Shown here: positions 1 through 5,332 of the stretch, piece after piece
How the letters are laid out: each line of letters opens with the position of its first letter
Numbering within the stretch: the first letter of the stretch is position 1
Source of the DNA: Gammaproteobacteria bacterium
GTDB lineage: Bacteria > Pseudomonadota > Gammaproteobacteria > HK1
Assembly (NCBI GenBank): GCA_022822245.1
Contig: JAJECB010000279.1
Location: 1 to 5,332 of the forward strand
DNA: 5,332 bases
Direction of reading: 5' to 3'
Made by a program: the position numbers and the translations under genes
The notes under the pieces: model-generated
Databases searched by the model: none
Seen by the model: only the letters and a program-made list of their open reading frames with translations
Told to the model about the DNA's origin: nothing

Positions 1-153
1 GCGCTCGACGCCGCGCTCCACCCGGCGGACGGCGCCGAGCTCTTCTTCGTGGCGACGGGGGAGGGGGGGCACGTGTTCTCGGCGACCTTCGCCGAGCACC
101 GCAAGGCGGTGGACGCGTGGCAGCGCCGCCGCCGGACGAAGGAGAAGCGATGA
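1..153 (+). CDS. mltG: MltG endolytic murein transglycosylase, C-terminal end (partial)
   Basis: Reading frame 1 is open from the window edge to a TGA at 151-153 and gives the last 50 residues of a protein. They carry the signature of the MltG/YceG C-terminus: an LHP segment, then [14 protein letters not shown] and an AEH..AV segment, ending in a basic Arg/Lys tail. MltG is an inner-membrane endolytic transglycosylase that cleaves nascent peptidoglycan glycan strands in the periplasm. The membrane anchor and the catalytic Glu lie upstream of the window and cannot be checked. The stop overlaps the tmk start codon in an ATGA, and tmk-holB follow, which is the standard proteobacterial order and supports the call strongly. 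A run of seven G at 63-69 encodes part of the Gly-Gly of this motif. Confidence 0.88.
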   Translation, partial: ALDAALHPADGAELFFVATGEGGHVFSATFAEHRKAVDAWQRRRRTKEKR

Positions 154-824
154 GCGGGCGCTTCGTCACCTTCGAGGGGCTGGACGGCGCCGGCAAGACG
201 ACGCAGGTGCGGGCGGTGGCGGACGCCCTGGACGACCTCGGCATCGATGTCGAGATGACCCGCGAGCCGGGCGGCACCCGCCTCGGGGAGCGGCTCCGCG
301 GGCTCCTGCTCGGAGACGAGCCGCTCGTCCCGGATGTGGAGCTGCTCCTGCTCTTCGCGGCGCGGGCCGATCACATCGAGACCCGGATCCGGCCCGCCCT
401 CGAGCGCGGGGCCTGGGTCCTGTGCGACCGGTTCACCGACGCGAGCTACGCCTACCAGGGGGGCGGGCGGGGCATTCCTGCCGAGAGAATCTCGGTGCTG
501 GAGTCGTGGGTGCAGGGCGAGTTGCGGCCGGACCTCACGATCTTCCTGGATCTGCCGGTGGAGGTGAGCCTTGCTCGCATCTCGGGCGGGCTCTTCCAGG
601 AGACGAGGGACCGGTTCGAGCGCGAGCACCTCGAGTTCTTCGAGCGGGTGCGTGAAGCCTATCTCGTGCGCTGCGGGCGGCGCCCGGACCGCTACCGGCG
701 GATCGACGGCGCGCTCGACATCCCCGACGTCACCCGCGCGATCCTGAAGGCGCTGCACGCGGAGAGCGGGCCGGGACCTGTACGCAAGGCGGCGCCAGGC
801 CGGCAGGGGCGCGGCCGCGCATGA
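150..824 (+). CDS. tmk: Thymidylate kinase (dTMP kinase)
   Basis: The 224-residue cytosolic enzyme phosphorylates dTMP to dTDP with ATP, an essential step of dTTP synthesis. Visible motifs: P-loop GLDGAGKT at residues 10-17, TREPGG at 37-42, the DRF motif at 93-95 followed by AYQGGGRG at 101-108, the FLDLP strand near 132-136, and a LID segment around 145-157 with Arg153 and Arg155. A P-loop without an internal Arg together with an Arg-bearing LID fits the bacterial (E. coli-like, type II) class. The ATG at 150 was chosen because it sits in an ATGA overlap with the mltG stop and has AAGGAG at 139-144; a GTG at 117 would add 11 residues before the conserved start. The last ~20 residues are a Gly/Arg/Pro-rich tail that looks unconserved. 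The gene overlaps holB by 4 nt, so translation is probably coupled. Confidence 0.97.
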   Translation: MSGRFVTFEGLDGAGKTTQVRAVADALDDLGIDVEMTREPGGTRLGERLRGLLLGDEPLVPDVELLLLFAARADHIETRIRPALERGAWVLCDRFTDASYAYQGGGRGIPAERISVLESWVQGELRPDLTIFLDLPVEVSLARISGGLFQETRDRFEREHLEFFERVREAYLVRCGRRPDRYRRIDGALDIPDVTRAILKALHAESGPGPVRKAAPGRQGRGRA

Positions 825-1747
825 ACGCGGTCGTCGCCGGGACCGGGCTCCTGCCCTGGCAGGAAGGATCGTGGTCGCGGATCGAGGCGATGCTCGAGGC
901 CGGGCGGCCGCCCCATGGCCTGCTGCTGCACGGGCCGCGCGGGATCGGCAAGCGGCGGCTCGGGGCCCGCGTCGCCGGAGCGATCCTGTGCAGCGGCCCG
1001 GGGCCCGCCCCGTGCGGCGCGTGCCGCTCCTGCCATCTCCTCGGCGTGGGAAGCCACCCCGACTTCCTTCGCGTCGAGCCCGGGGAAGGAGAGGCCGTCA
1101 TTCCAATCGGCTCGGTGCGCGACCTCATCGACCGGTTCACCCTCACCGCCGAACGGGCCCGGGTCGCGGTCATTGCGCCGGCGGAAGCGATGAACCAGGC
1201 GGCCGCGAACGCGTTCCTCAAGACGCTGGAGGAGCCGGCCGGGAACGCGACGTTCATTCTCGCGAGCGATGCGCCGGGCCGGTTGCCGGCGACCGTGCGG
1301 AGCCGCTGCCGCAAGATGGCGGTGCCCGCGCCGGAGCGCGGCGAGGCGATCGCGTGGCTCGAGACGAAGGCGAATCCGGCCCTCGCCCGACACCTCCTCG
1401 ATCTCTCGGGCGGGGCGCCCCTCGCCGCCCTGGAGCTCGGGGAGCGCCACGGCGAGGAGTCGCTCGCCGCCCTGCACGCGGAGACGGCCGCGCTCCTCGG
1501 CGGCGCGGCCGATCCGATCGAGGTGGCGGGCGGCTGGCGGAAGCTGGGAGACGGGGGCCTCGTGCTGTCGGCGCTGTTCGCGGCCTTTCGGGACCTGGCT
1601 CGGCGGGGTGTCGCCGAGCCCGATCGGCTCTACGCCGCCGTCGACGACGTGGTGGACACCCGACGCCAGTGGCTGGAGGTCCCGGGGCTCAACGAGCAGC
1701 TTCTCTACGAAGGGCTTGCCCTTCGCTGCGCAGGAACGGCGGCCTGA
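821..1747 (+). CDS. holB: DNA polymerase III delta-prime subunit (clamp loader)
   Basis: The 308-residue product matches delta-prime, the structural AAA+ subunit of the clamp-loader complex that places the beta sliding clamp on DNA. Visible are [13 protein letters not shown] (residues 32-44, Walker A-like), a four-cysteine zinc module at C57, C65, C68 and C71 (CGACRSC) followed by GVGSHPD, the LKTLEEP segment at 133-139, and the SRC motif at 161-163. The length is typical of the family (about 300-340 residues). The ATG at 821 overlaps the tmk stop as ATGA. In many gamma- and betaproteobacteria pilZ and/or tatD come next; here a thioesterase gene starts 20 nt downstream on the same strand, so the catabolic genes may be read from the housekeeping operon. 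Confidence 0.96.
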   Translation: MNAVVAGTGLLPWQEGSWSRIEAMLEAGRPPHGLLLHGPRGIGKRRLGARVAGAILCSGPGPAPCGACRSCHLLGVGSHPDFLRVEPGEGEAVIPIGSVRDLIDRFTLTAERARVAVIAPAEAMNQAAANAFLKTLEEPAGNATFILASDAPGRLPATVRSRCRKMAVPAPERGEAIAWLETKANPALARHLLDLSGGAPLAALELGERHGEESLAALHAETAALLGGAADPIEVAGGWRKLGDGGLVLSALFAAFRDLARRGVAEPDRLYAAVDDVVDTRRQWLEVPGLNEQLLYEGLALRCAGTAA

Positions 1748-1767
1748 TCCGATCGCCGCGGACACGC

Positions 1768-2181
1768 ATGGCACACCGAAACCGAACCGAGATACGGGCC
1801 AACTGGGGGGACTGCGACGCGGCCGGAATCATCTTCTACCCCGTCTACTTCCGATGGTTCGACGAGTGCACCCAGGCGCTCCTGCGGAGTGTCGGGCTCG
1901 ACCAGCGATCGCTTCGCGACGAGTTCGGCATCGTCGGCACCGCCGCGGTGGACGCGAGCGCCCGTTTCACCGCCCCGGTGACCTACGGGGACCTGCTGCG
2001 GACGACCAGCTTCGTCGAACGATGGGGCACCAGCAGCTTCACCGTGTACCATCGCTTCGACGGCGAGGCGGACGTCATGGCCGTGGAAGGGCGCGAGGTC
2101 CGCATCTGGGCGAAGCGGGGCGCCGACGGCCGGCTCCGGGCCGAACCGATCCCGGATGCCTTCCGCGGCCTCCTCGGCTGA
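1768..2181 (+). CDS. 4-hydroxybenzoyl-CoA thioesterase-type hotdog acyl-CoA thioesterase
   Basis: This 137-residue single-hotdog protein has the motif WGDCDAAGIIFYPVYFRW at residues 13-30. Asp17 occupies the same motif position, and the same number, as the catalytic Asp17 I recall for Pseudomonas sp. CBS3 4-hydroxybenzoyl-CoA thioesterase; that protein also shares a GIVGT segment, here at 54-58. Family knowledge: these cytosolic tetramers hydrolyse aryl- or acyl-CoA thioesters to the free acid and CoA. The FadM/YbgC acyl-CoA group is related but fits less well. The neighbours make a hydroxybenzoyl-type CoA the likely substrate; salicylyl-CoA or gentisyl-CoA are inferences, not visible in the sequence. 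The open frame runs far upstream, but homology starts right after the ATG at 1768, 20 nt past the holB stop. No good Shine-Dalgarno precedes it, so re-initiation after holB is plausible. Confidence 0.9.
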   Translation: MAHRNRTEIRANWGDCDAAGIIFYPVYFRWFDECTQALLRSVGLDQRSLRDEFGIVGTAAVDASARFTAPVTYGDLLRTTSFVERWGTSSFTVYHRFDGEADVMAVEGREVRIWAKRGADGRLRAEPIPDAFRGLLG

Positions 2182-2194
2182 CGAGGCCCCGAAC

Positions 2195-2200
2195 GGAGGT
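2195..2200 (+). promoter_or_regulatory. Ribosome binding site deciding the gentisate dioxygenase start
   Basis: GGAGGT lies 6 nt before the ATG at 2207. It selects this start over an in-frame ATG at 2156, which would overlap the thioesterase gene and add 17 unconserved residues. Confidence 0.85.
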
Positions 2201-2206
2201 GACTCG

Positions 2207-3259
2207 ATGACCGGTGCCACGGCGGCGCGGCGCAACGACTACTACCGGCGGCTCGACCCGCTCTCGATGGCGCCCCTGTGGGAGGTGCTGGGCGACCTCG
2301 TCACCCCGTCCCCCACAAGCTGCTGCCGGCCCGCCTGCTGGCGCTACGAGGACGTCCGATCCCTGCTCCTCGAGTCGGGAGACCTCATCTCCGCGCGGGA
2401 GGCGGAGCGTCGGGTGCTGGTCCTCGAGAACCCGGGCCTGCGCGGCGAGTCCCGGGTGACCACGTCGCTCTACGCGGGCCTTCAGCTCATCCTGCCGGGG
2501 GAGGTGGCGCCGGCCCACCGCCATACCCAGACCGCCCTTCGCTTCGTGGTCGAAGGGGAGGGCGCCTACACCGCGGTGGACGGCGAGAAGGCGGTGATGC
2601 ACGAGGGAGACTTCATCATCACCCCCTCGGGCACCTGGCACGACCACGGCAACGAATCCGATGGACCCGTCGTGTGGCTCGACGGGCTGGACATTCCCAT
2701 CGTGACCCTGCTCGACGCATCGTTCGCGGAGCGCTATCCGGAGGAGGCGCAAGCGGCGACCCGTCCCCTCGGCGCCGCCGCCGCCCGCTACGGGTGCGGC
2801 CTGCTGCCGGTCGAGGCTTCCTCCGGCGGCCCGGCTTCGCCGGTGTTCAGCTTCCCCTACGCCCGGACCCGCGAGGCCCTCGACCGCCTCCGGGCGAGCG
2901 TGGCGGTCGACGCCTGCCACGGGATCCGGATGAAGTACGCCAATCCCCTCGACGGCGGATACGCGCTTCCCACCATCGCGACGTTCATCCAGCTTCTCCC
3001 CCGGGGCTTCCGGGGTGCCGCCCATCGTTCGACCGACGCCACGGTGTTCTGCGTGGCGGAAGGGGAGGGGCGGACGGAAGCCGGCGAAGAGACGTTCACC
3101 TGGGGGCCGCGCGACGTCTTCGTCATTCCGAGCTGGTGTCCGCGGCGTCATGAAGTCGAGGAGGAGGCGGTCCTGTTCAGCTTCTCCGACCGTGTCGTGC
3201 AGGAGGCCCTCGGACTATGGCGCGAGGAGCGAGAGCCCTTCGGAGGCTTGTCCGCATGA
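2207..3259 (+). CDS. gtdA: Gentisate 1,2-dioxygenase (bicupin)
   Basis: The 350-residue protein has the layout of bicupin Fe(II) ring-cleavage dioxygenases that open gentisate between C1 and C2 to maleylpyruvate. Cupin 1 spans about residues 90-165: APAHRHTQTALRF gives ligands His104 and His106, and TWHDHGN gives His145. The 39-residue spacing from His106 to His145 equals that of the ligands I recall (119/121/160) in salicylate dioxygenase. With the same offset, substrate-binding residues map to Arg64, Arg68, Arg112 and His147, all present. Tyr89 falls where I recall salicylate 1,2-dioxygenase having Trp104 and gentisate enzymes having Tyr, which favours gentisate. Cupin 2 (about 260-325) has one His (His273) and looks degenerate for metal, as is usual. 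Related alternatives are salicylate, 5-nitrosalicylate or 1-hydroxy-2-naphthoate dioxygenase. It lies 25 nt after the thioesterase and overlaps the next gene by ATGA. Confidence 0.93.
   Translation: MTGATAARRNDYYRRLDPLSMAPLWEVLGDLVTPSPTSCCRPACWRYEDVRSLLLESGDLISAREAERRVLVLENPGLRGESRVTTSLYAGLQLILPGEVAPAHRHTQTALRFVVEGEGAYTAVDGEKAVMHEGDFIITPSGTWHDHGNESDGPVVWLDGLDIPIVTLLDASFAERYPEEAQAATRPLGAAAARYGCGLLPVEASSGGPASPVFSFPYARTREALDRLRASVAVDACHGIRMKYANPLDGGYALPTIATFIQLLPRGFRGAAHRSTDATVFCVAEGEGRTEAGEETFTWGPRDVFVIPSWCPRRHEVEEEAVLFSFSDRVVQEALGLWREEREPFGGLSA
3242..3246 (+). promoter_or_regulatory. Ribosome binding site for the Rieske alpha gene
   Basis: GGAGG at 3242-3246, inside the end of the gentisate dioxygenase gene, lies 9 nt before the ATG at 3256. 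It supports that start over the in-frame ATG at 3217, which would add 13 Arg/Ala-rich residues. Confidence 0.7.
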
Positions 3260-4509
3260 GCGAATGGACCACGCCCGGCCCGAGGGCCGCCGAGGCCGTA
3301 GCGGCGCCGGCAGCGGTGCCGGCACCGGCGAGAAGGTGGCCGGCGAGCTTCAACGAAGCCCCCAAGTGGGCGGTCGAGGACGCCTCCGTCTTCGAGCGCG
3401 AGATCGAACGCATCTTCGAGGGTCCGCTGTGGCACGTCGTCGGCCACCTCGCGGAGCTCGACTCTCCCGGCCGGTTCAAGACGACCACCCTCGGCCGCAC
3501 CCCCCTCATCCTCGTCCACGGCGCGGACGGCGAGGTCCGGGCCTTCCACAACTCGTGCGCGCATCGGGGGACCATGGTCGAGACCCGCTTCCGAGGGCAG
3601 GCGGACGGGTTCGAGTGTCCCTACCACCGATGGCTCTACGGGCTCGACGGACGGCTCGAGCGAAGCCCCGGCGAGAAGGACTTTCCGGTCTCCTTCGACC
3701 GGGGCCGGCACGGGCTCGCGGAGGCGCACGCGGCGACCTTCGCGGGGCTCGTCTTCGTGAGTCTTCACGAACGCCCGCCCGAGCTCGAGGAGTGGCTCGG
3801 CTCCATCCGGGACGCGCTGCGGGCCGCGATGGGCAGAGACGGGCGCCTGCGCCTGCTCGGCTACCAGAAGGTGGAGTTCGCGGCCAACTGGAAGGTCTAC
3901 ATGGACGACGAGGGCTACCACGCGCCCCTGCTGCACCGGGCCTTCCAGATCCTCCAGTGGCGGGGAGGAGAAGGGAGCCAGCGCCGGGATCCGAACGGGC
4001 ACCGCATCACCCGGACCCGGTCCGGCGCGCGGCCCGACACGCGGCTCCTTCGCGACCCGGAGCTCATCGCGTACCGCGGGGGGAACGACCCCCGCAACAA
4101 GTTCCCGGACCAGGCGGCGGGCTCCCTGCTGGTGACCCCGTGGCCGCTCGGGGCGGTGATGAACCACCTCGACGTCATCAACGTGCGGCTCGCGAACCCG
4201 GTCGATCCCGCCCGCACCGAAGTCCACTACGCGTACTTCGCTCACGCGGACGACGACCCGGACATGGTCCGTCACCGGCTCCGGCAGTCCTCGAATCTCA
4301 TCGGGCCGAGCGGGTTCATCAGCCTCGAGGATGGGGCGGTGTTCGCCCGCATTCAGCGCGGACTCCACTCGCGCCCCGACAACACCCGTTACGTCCGCGG
4401 GTGGAGCGACGATGCCGACTACGACCCGTACGCGGTCACGCAGAACGACGAGACCACCAACACGGTGTGGTGGGAGGTCTATCGGCGAACGATGGGATAC
4501 GAGCGGTAG
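3256..4509 (+). CDS. Rieske aromatic-ring-hydroxylating oxygenase alpha subunit, salicylate 5-hydroxylase large subunit (NagG)-like
   Basis: The 417-residue protein is a catalytic oxygenase subunit. An Ala/Pro-rich N-terminus (residues 10-27) precedes the Rieske [2Fe-2S] domain, whose ligands are C101/H103 (SCAHRG) and C121/H124 (CPYHRWLY) with the canonical 17-residue gap. The catalytic domain has NWK at 211-213, GYHAPLLH with iron ligands His222 and His227, and the likely carboxylate ligand Asp359 in LEDG. The segment RLRQSSNLIGPSGFISLEDG (342-361) and the LLH context resemble NagG as I remember it. NagG-type enzymes insert oxygen from O2 into salicylate to give gentisate, which suits the overlapping gentisate dioxygenase gene. 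Substrates such as anthranilate, halobenzoate or another hydroxybenzoate cannot be excluded. The bridging-acid segment is unusual (DDE, two residues short, with Glu219 where Asp is common). Electron carriers are not in the window; the small subunit is encoded convergently just downstream. Confidence 0.88.
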   Translation: MSEWTTPGPRAAEAVAAPAAVPAPARRWPASFNEAPKWAVEDASVFEREIERIFEGPLWHVVGHLAELDSPGRFKTTTLGRTPLILVHGADGEVRAFHNSCAHRGTMVETRFRGQADGFECPYHRWLYGLDGRLERSPGEKDFPVSFDRGRHGLAEAHAATFAGLVFVSLHERPPELEEWLGSIRDALRAAMGRDGRLRLLGYQKVEFAANWKVYMDDEGYHAPLLHRAFQILQWRGGEGSQRRDPNGHRITRTRSGARPDTRLLRDPELIAYRGGNDPRNKFPDQAAGSLLVTPWPLGAVMNHLDVINVRLANPVDPARTEVHYAYFAHADDDPDMVRHRLRQSSNLIGPSGFISLEDGAVFARIQRGLHSRPDNTRYVRGWSDDADYDPYAVTQNDETTNTVWWEVYRRTMGYER

Positions 4510-4574
4510 AGGGTTCGTGCGATCTGACGGTGGCGGGTTGAAGTATATCGTTTATCTGTCTGTTTTAAAGCGAA
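4510..4574. other. AT-rich convergent intergenic spacer
   Basis: The 65 nt between the two convergent stop codons contain a marked AT-rich stretch from about 4538 onward, in contrast with the GC-rich genes. It holds a T-rich run (4551-4566) and a short TTTAA/TTAAA inverted pair that runs into the end of the beta-subunit gene (4564-4579), which is weak as a hairpin. TTAAAG occurs twice, at 4565-4570 and 4575-4580. No GC-rich stem followed by a T tract is visible on either strand, so I do not call an intrinsic terminator. Confidence 0.6.
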
Positions 4575-5072
4575 TTAAAGAGGATACACGATCACGCCGG
4601 GGGTCGTGAACGTGTCCATCACCGCACGCCGCTCGACGTAGCGGCATTGTTCTCCGTTCACCCGGATGCGGTCGCGGTACTGTCCCGCGATGAAGAGACT
4701 GGTGCGGCCCCGCGCGTCCGTGGCGAACACCGTGAAGTTCGAGAGCGAGCGGAACATCCCCTCGGCGCTCTCGTCGGCCTCCAGCCGCAGCGGCTGGACG
4801 AAGTGCCGCGTCTGGTAGTCCTCGTACGAGCCCGGCCAGACCTCGTCGACAAAAGTCGCGCGGTCCTCGAGGCGTTCCCGACAGTCGTCCATCATCAGGC
4901 AAAGAGGCAGGTCGTCCGATTCGTTGTCCGCGCCGAGGACGTAGTACGAGCCGTCCTCGGTGAAGCAGTCGAGCCATGCGTCCATTCGACGGGAATCGAC
5001 GGCGTCGACGTAGCGTTGCTCGAGCCGGCGAACCAGGGCGAGTACGCGGGGGTCGGTGATCTCGGTCGTCAT
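4575..5072 (-). CDS. Aromatic-ring-hydroxylating oxygenase beta (small) subunit, NagH-like
   Basis: The 165-residue product has the size and pattern of the cystatin/NTF2-like (SnoaL-fold) small subunit of Rieske oxygenases, which packs against alpha subunits and is mainly structural. It shows the start helix VRRLEQRYVDAVDSRRMDAW, then FTEDGSYYV (37-45), LPLCLMMDD (55-63), YQTRHFVQPLRL (86-97), AGQYRDRI (129-136) and a terminal PGVIVYPL. LPLCL, the RH segment, the GxYxD segment and the VIYP-like end match NagH, the salicylate 5-hydroxylase small subunit, as I recall it. The ATG at 5072 was chosen because homology begins there; the frame stays open to an ATG at 5216, but those 48 residues are low-complexity and that ATG falls inside the palindrome. 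No strong Shine-Dalgarno precedes 5072. It lies opposite and convergent to the alpha gene instead of next to it on the same strand. Confidence 0.87.
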   Translation of the reverse strand: MTTEITDPRVLALVRRLEQRYVDAVDSRRMDAWLDCFTEDGSYYVLGADNESDDLPLCLMMDDCRERLEDRATFVDEVWPGSYEDYQTRHFVQPLRLEADESAEGMFRSLSNFTVFATDARGRTSLFIAGQYRDRIRVNGEQCRYVERRAVMDTFTTPGVIVYPL

Positions 5073-5199
5073 GGTGCGATTGTGCGCGTCGTGGCGCTGC
5101 TCCGGTTCCGGTCGAGCGGGGACGAGGAGTGTACTCGTGAGTGCCGTGGGCTGCGGCGATCGCCGGTGGGCTCGTGGGGTCCCCGGGTGCGAGTTCGGA
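5073..5199 (-). other. Probable untranslated leader of the beta-subunit gene
   Basis: This stretch lies between the candidate operator and the beta-subunit start. Its in-frame translation is Pro/Arg/His-rich with no recognisable family, so I read it as a 5' leader and not as coding. I see no riboswitch fold or leader peptide that I can support. Confidence 0.4.
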
Positions 5200-5229
5200 T
5201 ACTTCGCATAATACATATTATGTAAAGTA
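5200..5229. promoter_or_regulatory. 30-bp imperfect palindrome, candidate operator
   Basis: The core CATAATACATATTATG (5207-5222) has two perfect 7-bp arms around a CA centre. Outside two mismatched pairs, the symmetry resumes with TACTT (5200-5204) and AAGTA (5225-5229), so 12 of 15 base pairs match. It is an AT-rich island in GC-rich surroundings, about 130-160 bp upstream of the beta-subunit start. Such dyads are typical binding sites for dimeric regulators such as MarR or TetR types; which one binds here is not knowable from the window. A TTTACA on the minus strand (5221-5226) and a GATAAT on the plus strand (5245-5250) could be promoter elements, but neither has a convincing partner at normal spacing. 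Confidence 0.6.
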
Positions 5230-5332
5230 ATCGGGATCCGAAGAGATAATCGACTGGCGGACGGTGGTCCGAGAGCGGCGCTCCGCCACCCGCGGGAGCA
5301 GGCCGGGGGGGGAACCCGACTGCCGGCGAGCG
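5230..5332. other. Right-hand flank without a recognisable gene
   Basis: No coding region is recognisable. There is a GATAAT at 5245-5250, a GC-rich imperfect stem-loop (GGTGG at 5263-5267 with CCACC at 5286-5290, plus an inner GAGC/GCTC pair at 5273-5276 and 5280-5283) and a run of eight G at 5305-5312. With the palindrome to its left, this could be the upstream region of a rightward gene, possibly a regulator, that begins beyond the window; this is speculative. Confidence 0.35.

Noticed and set aside
117..149. 11-residue N-terminal extension of thymidylate kinase from a GTG.
   Set aside because: The ATG at 150 has a better ribosome binding site, the ATGA overlap with mltG and the usual distance to the P-loop.
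871..1767. In-frame upstream extension of the thioesterase, giving an open frame of 436 codons.
   Set aside because: It overlaps holB in another frame and is Arg/Gly/Pro-rich without homology; the hotdog domain is complete from the ATG at 1768.
692..1774. Long minus-strand open frame opposite tmk and holB (360 codons); similar ones at 2075-3151 and 3148-4368.
   Set aside because: These are Arg/Pro/Gly/His-rich translations without recognisable domains, lying opposite genes with clear motifs. Long antisense frames are expected in GC-rich DNA.
4551..4580. Possible bidirectional terminator in the convergent spacer.
   Set aside because: The only inverted pair is 5 bp and all A/T, with no GC-rich stem and no proper T tract after it.
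5073..5216. 48-residue N-terminal extension of the beta subunit from an ATG at 5216.
   Set aside because: The extension is low-complexity and not conserved in small subunits, and its ATG lies inside the candidate operator.
4647..5225. Plus-strand open frame (192 codons) opposite the beta-subunit gene.
   Set aside because: It is a shadow of the minus-strand gene; the translation has no recognisable domain and the opposite strand carries clear NagH-like motifs.
4549..5253. Similar AT-rich words in inverted orientation (CGTTTATCT at 4549-4557 and CGATTATCT on the minus strand at 5253-5245).
   Set aside because: The match is short and imperfect, and its order relative to the GAAGTAT pair is not collinear, so it does not support true terminal repeats.
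5263..5290. GC-rich imperfect stem-loop at the right edge.
   Set aside because: Short GC-rich complementary arms are frequent at this base composition; it has an asymmetric internal loop and no T tract, so no function is claimed.

Overview
The window comes from a GC-rich bacterial chromosome. The gene order mltG-tmk-holB (cell-wall lytic transglycosylase, thymidylate kinase, DNA polymerase III delta-prime) is characteristic of Proteobacteria, especially gamma and beta classes, where pilZ and/or tatD commonly follow holB. The species cannot be named from this sequence. No tRNA, rRNA, CRISPR array, insertion sequence or transposase is visible.

Left part (1-1747): the last 50 codons of mltG, then tmk and holB, each joined to the gene before it by an ATGA stop/start overlap. 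This is a compact housekeeping operon.

Middle part (1768-4509): the same strand continues, after only 20 nt and with no visible promoter or terminator, into three genes of aromatic catabolism. These are a hotdog acyl-CoA thioesterase of the 4-hydroxybenzoyl-CoA thioesterase group, a bicupin gentisate 1,2-dioxygenase, and a Rieske non-heme iron oxygenase alpha subunit resembling the large subunit of salicylate 5-hydroxylase (NagG). The last two overlap by ATGA.

Right part (4510-5332): a short AT-rich spacer separates the alpha subunit from a convergent minus-strand gene for the matching small (beta) oxygenase subunit, which resembles NagH. Far upstream of that gene lies an AT-rich 30-bp imperfect palindrome, a strong candidate operator/promoter region. 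The last ~100 bases show no gene.

Inferred joint function: the thioesterase releases a hydroxybenzoate (salicylate or gentisate are the best guesses) from its CoA thioester, the Rieske alpha/beta oxygenase hydroxylates salicylate at C5 to gentisate, and the gentisate dioxygenase opens the ring to maleylpyruvate. The ferredoxin, reductase, maleylpyruvate isomerase and hydrolase, any CoA ligase and any regulator are not in the window. The most unusual points are the attachment of a catabolic module to the mltG-tmk-holB operon, the alpha and beta subunit genes facing each other, and a shortened active-site helix motif in the alpha subunit.
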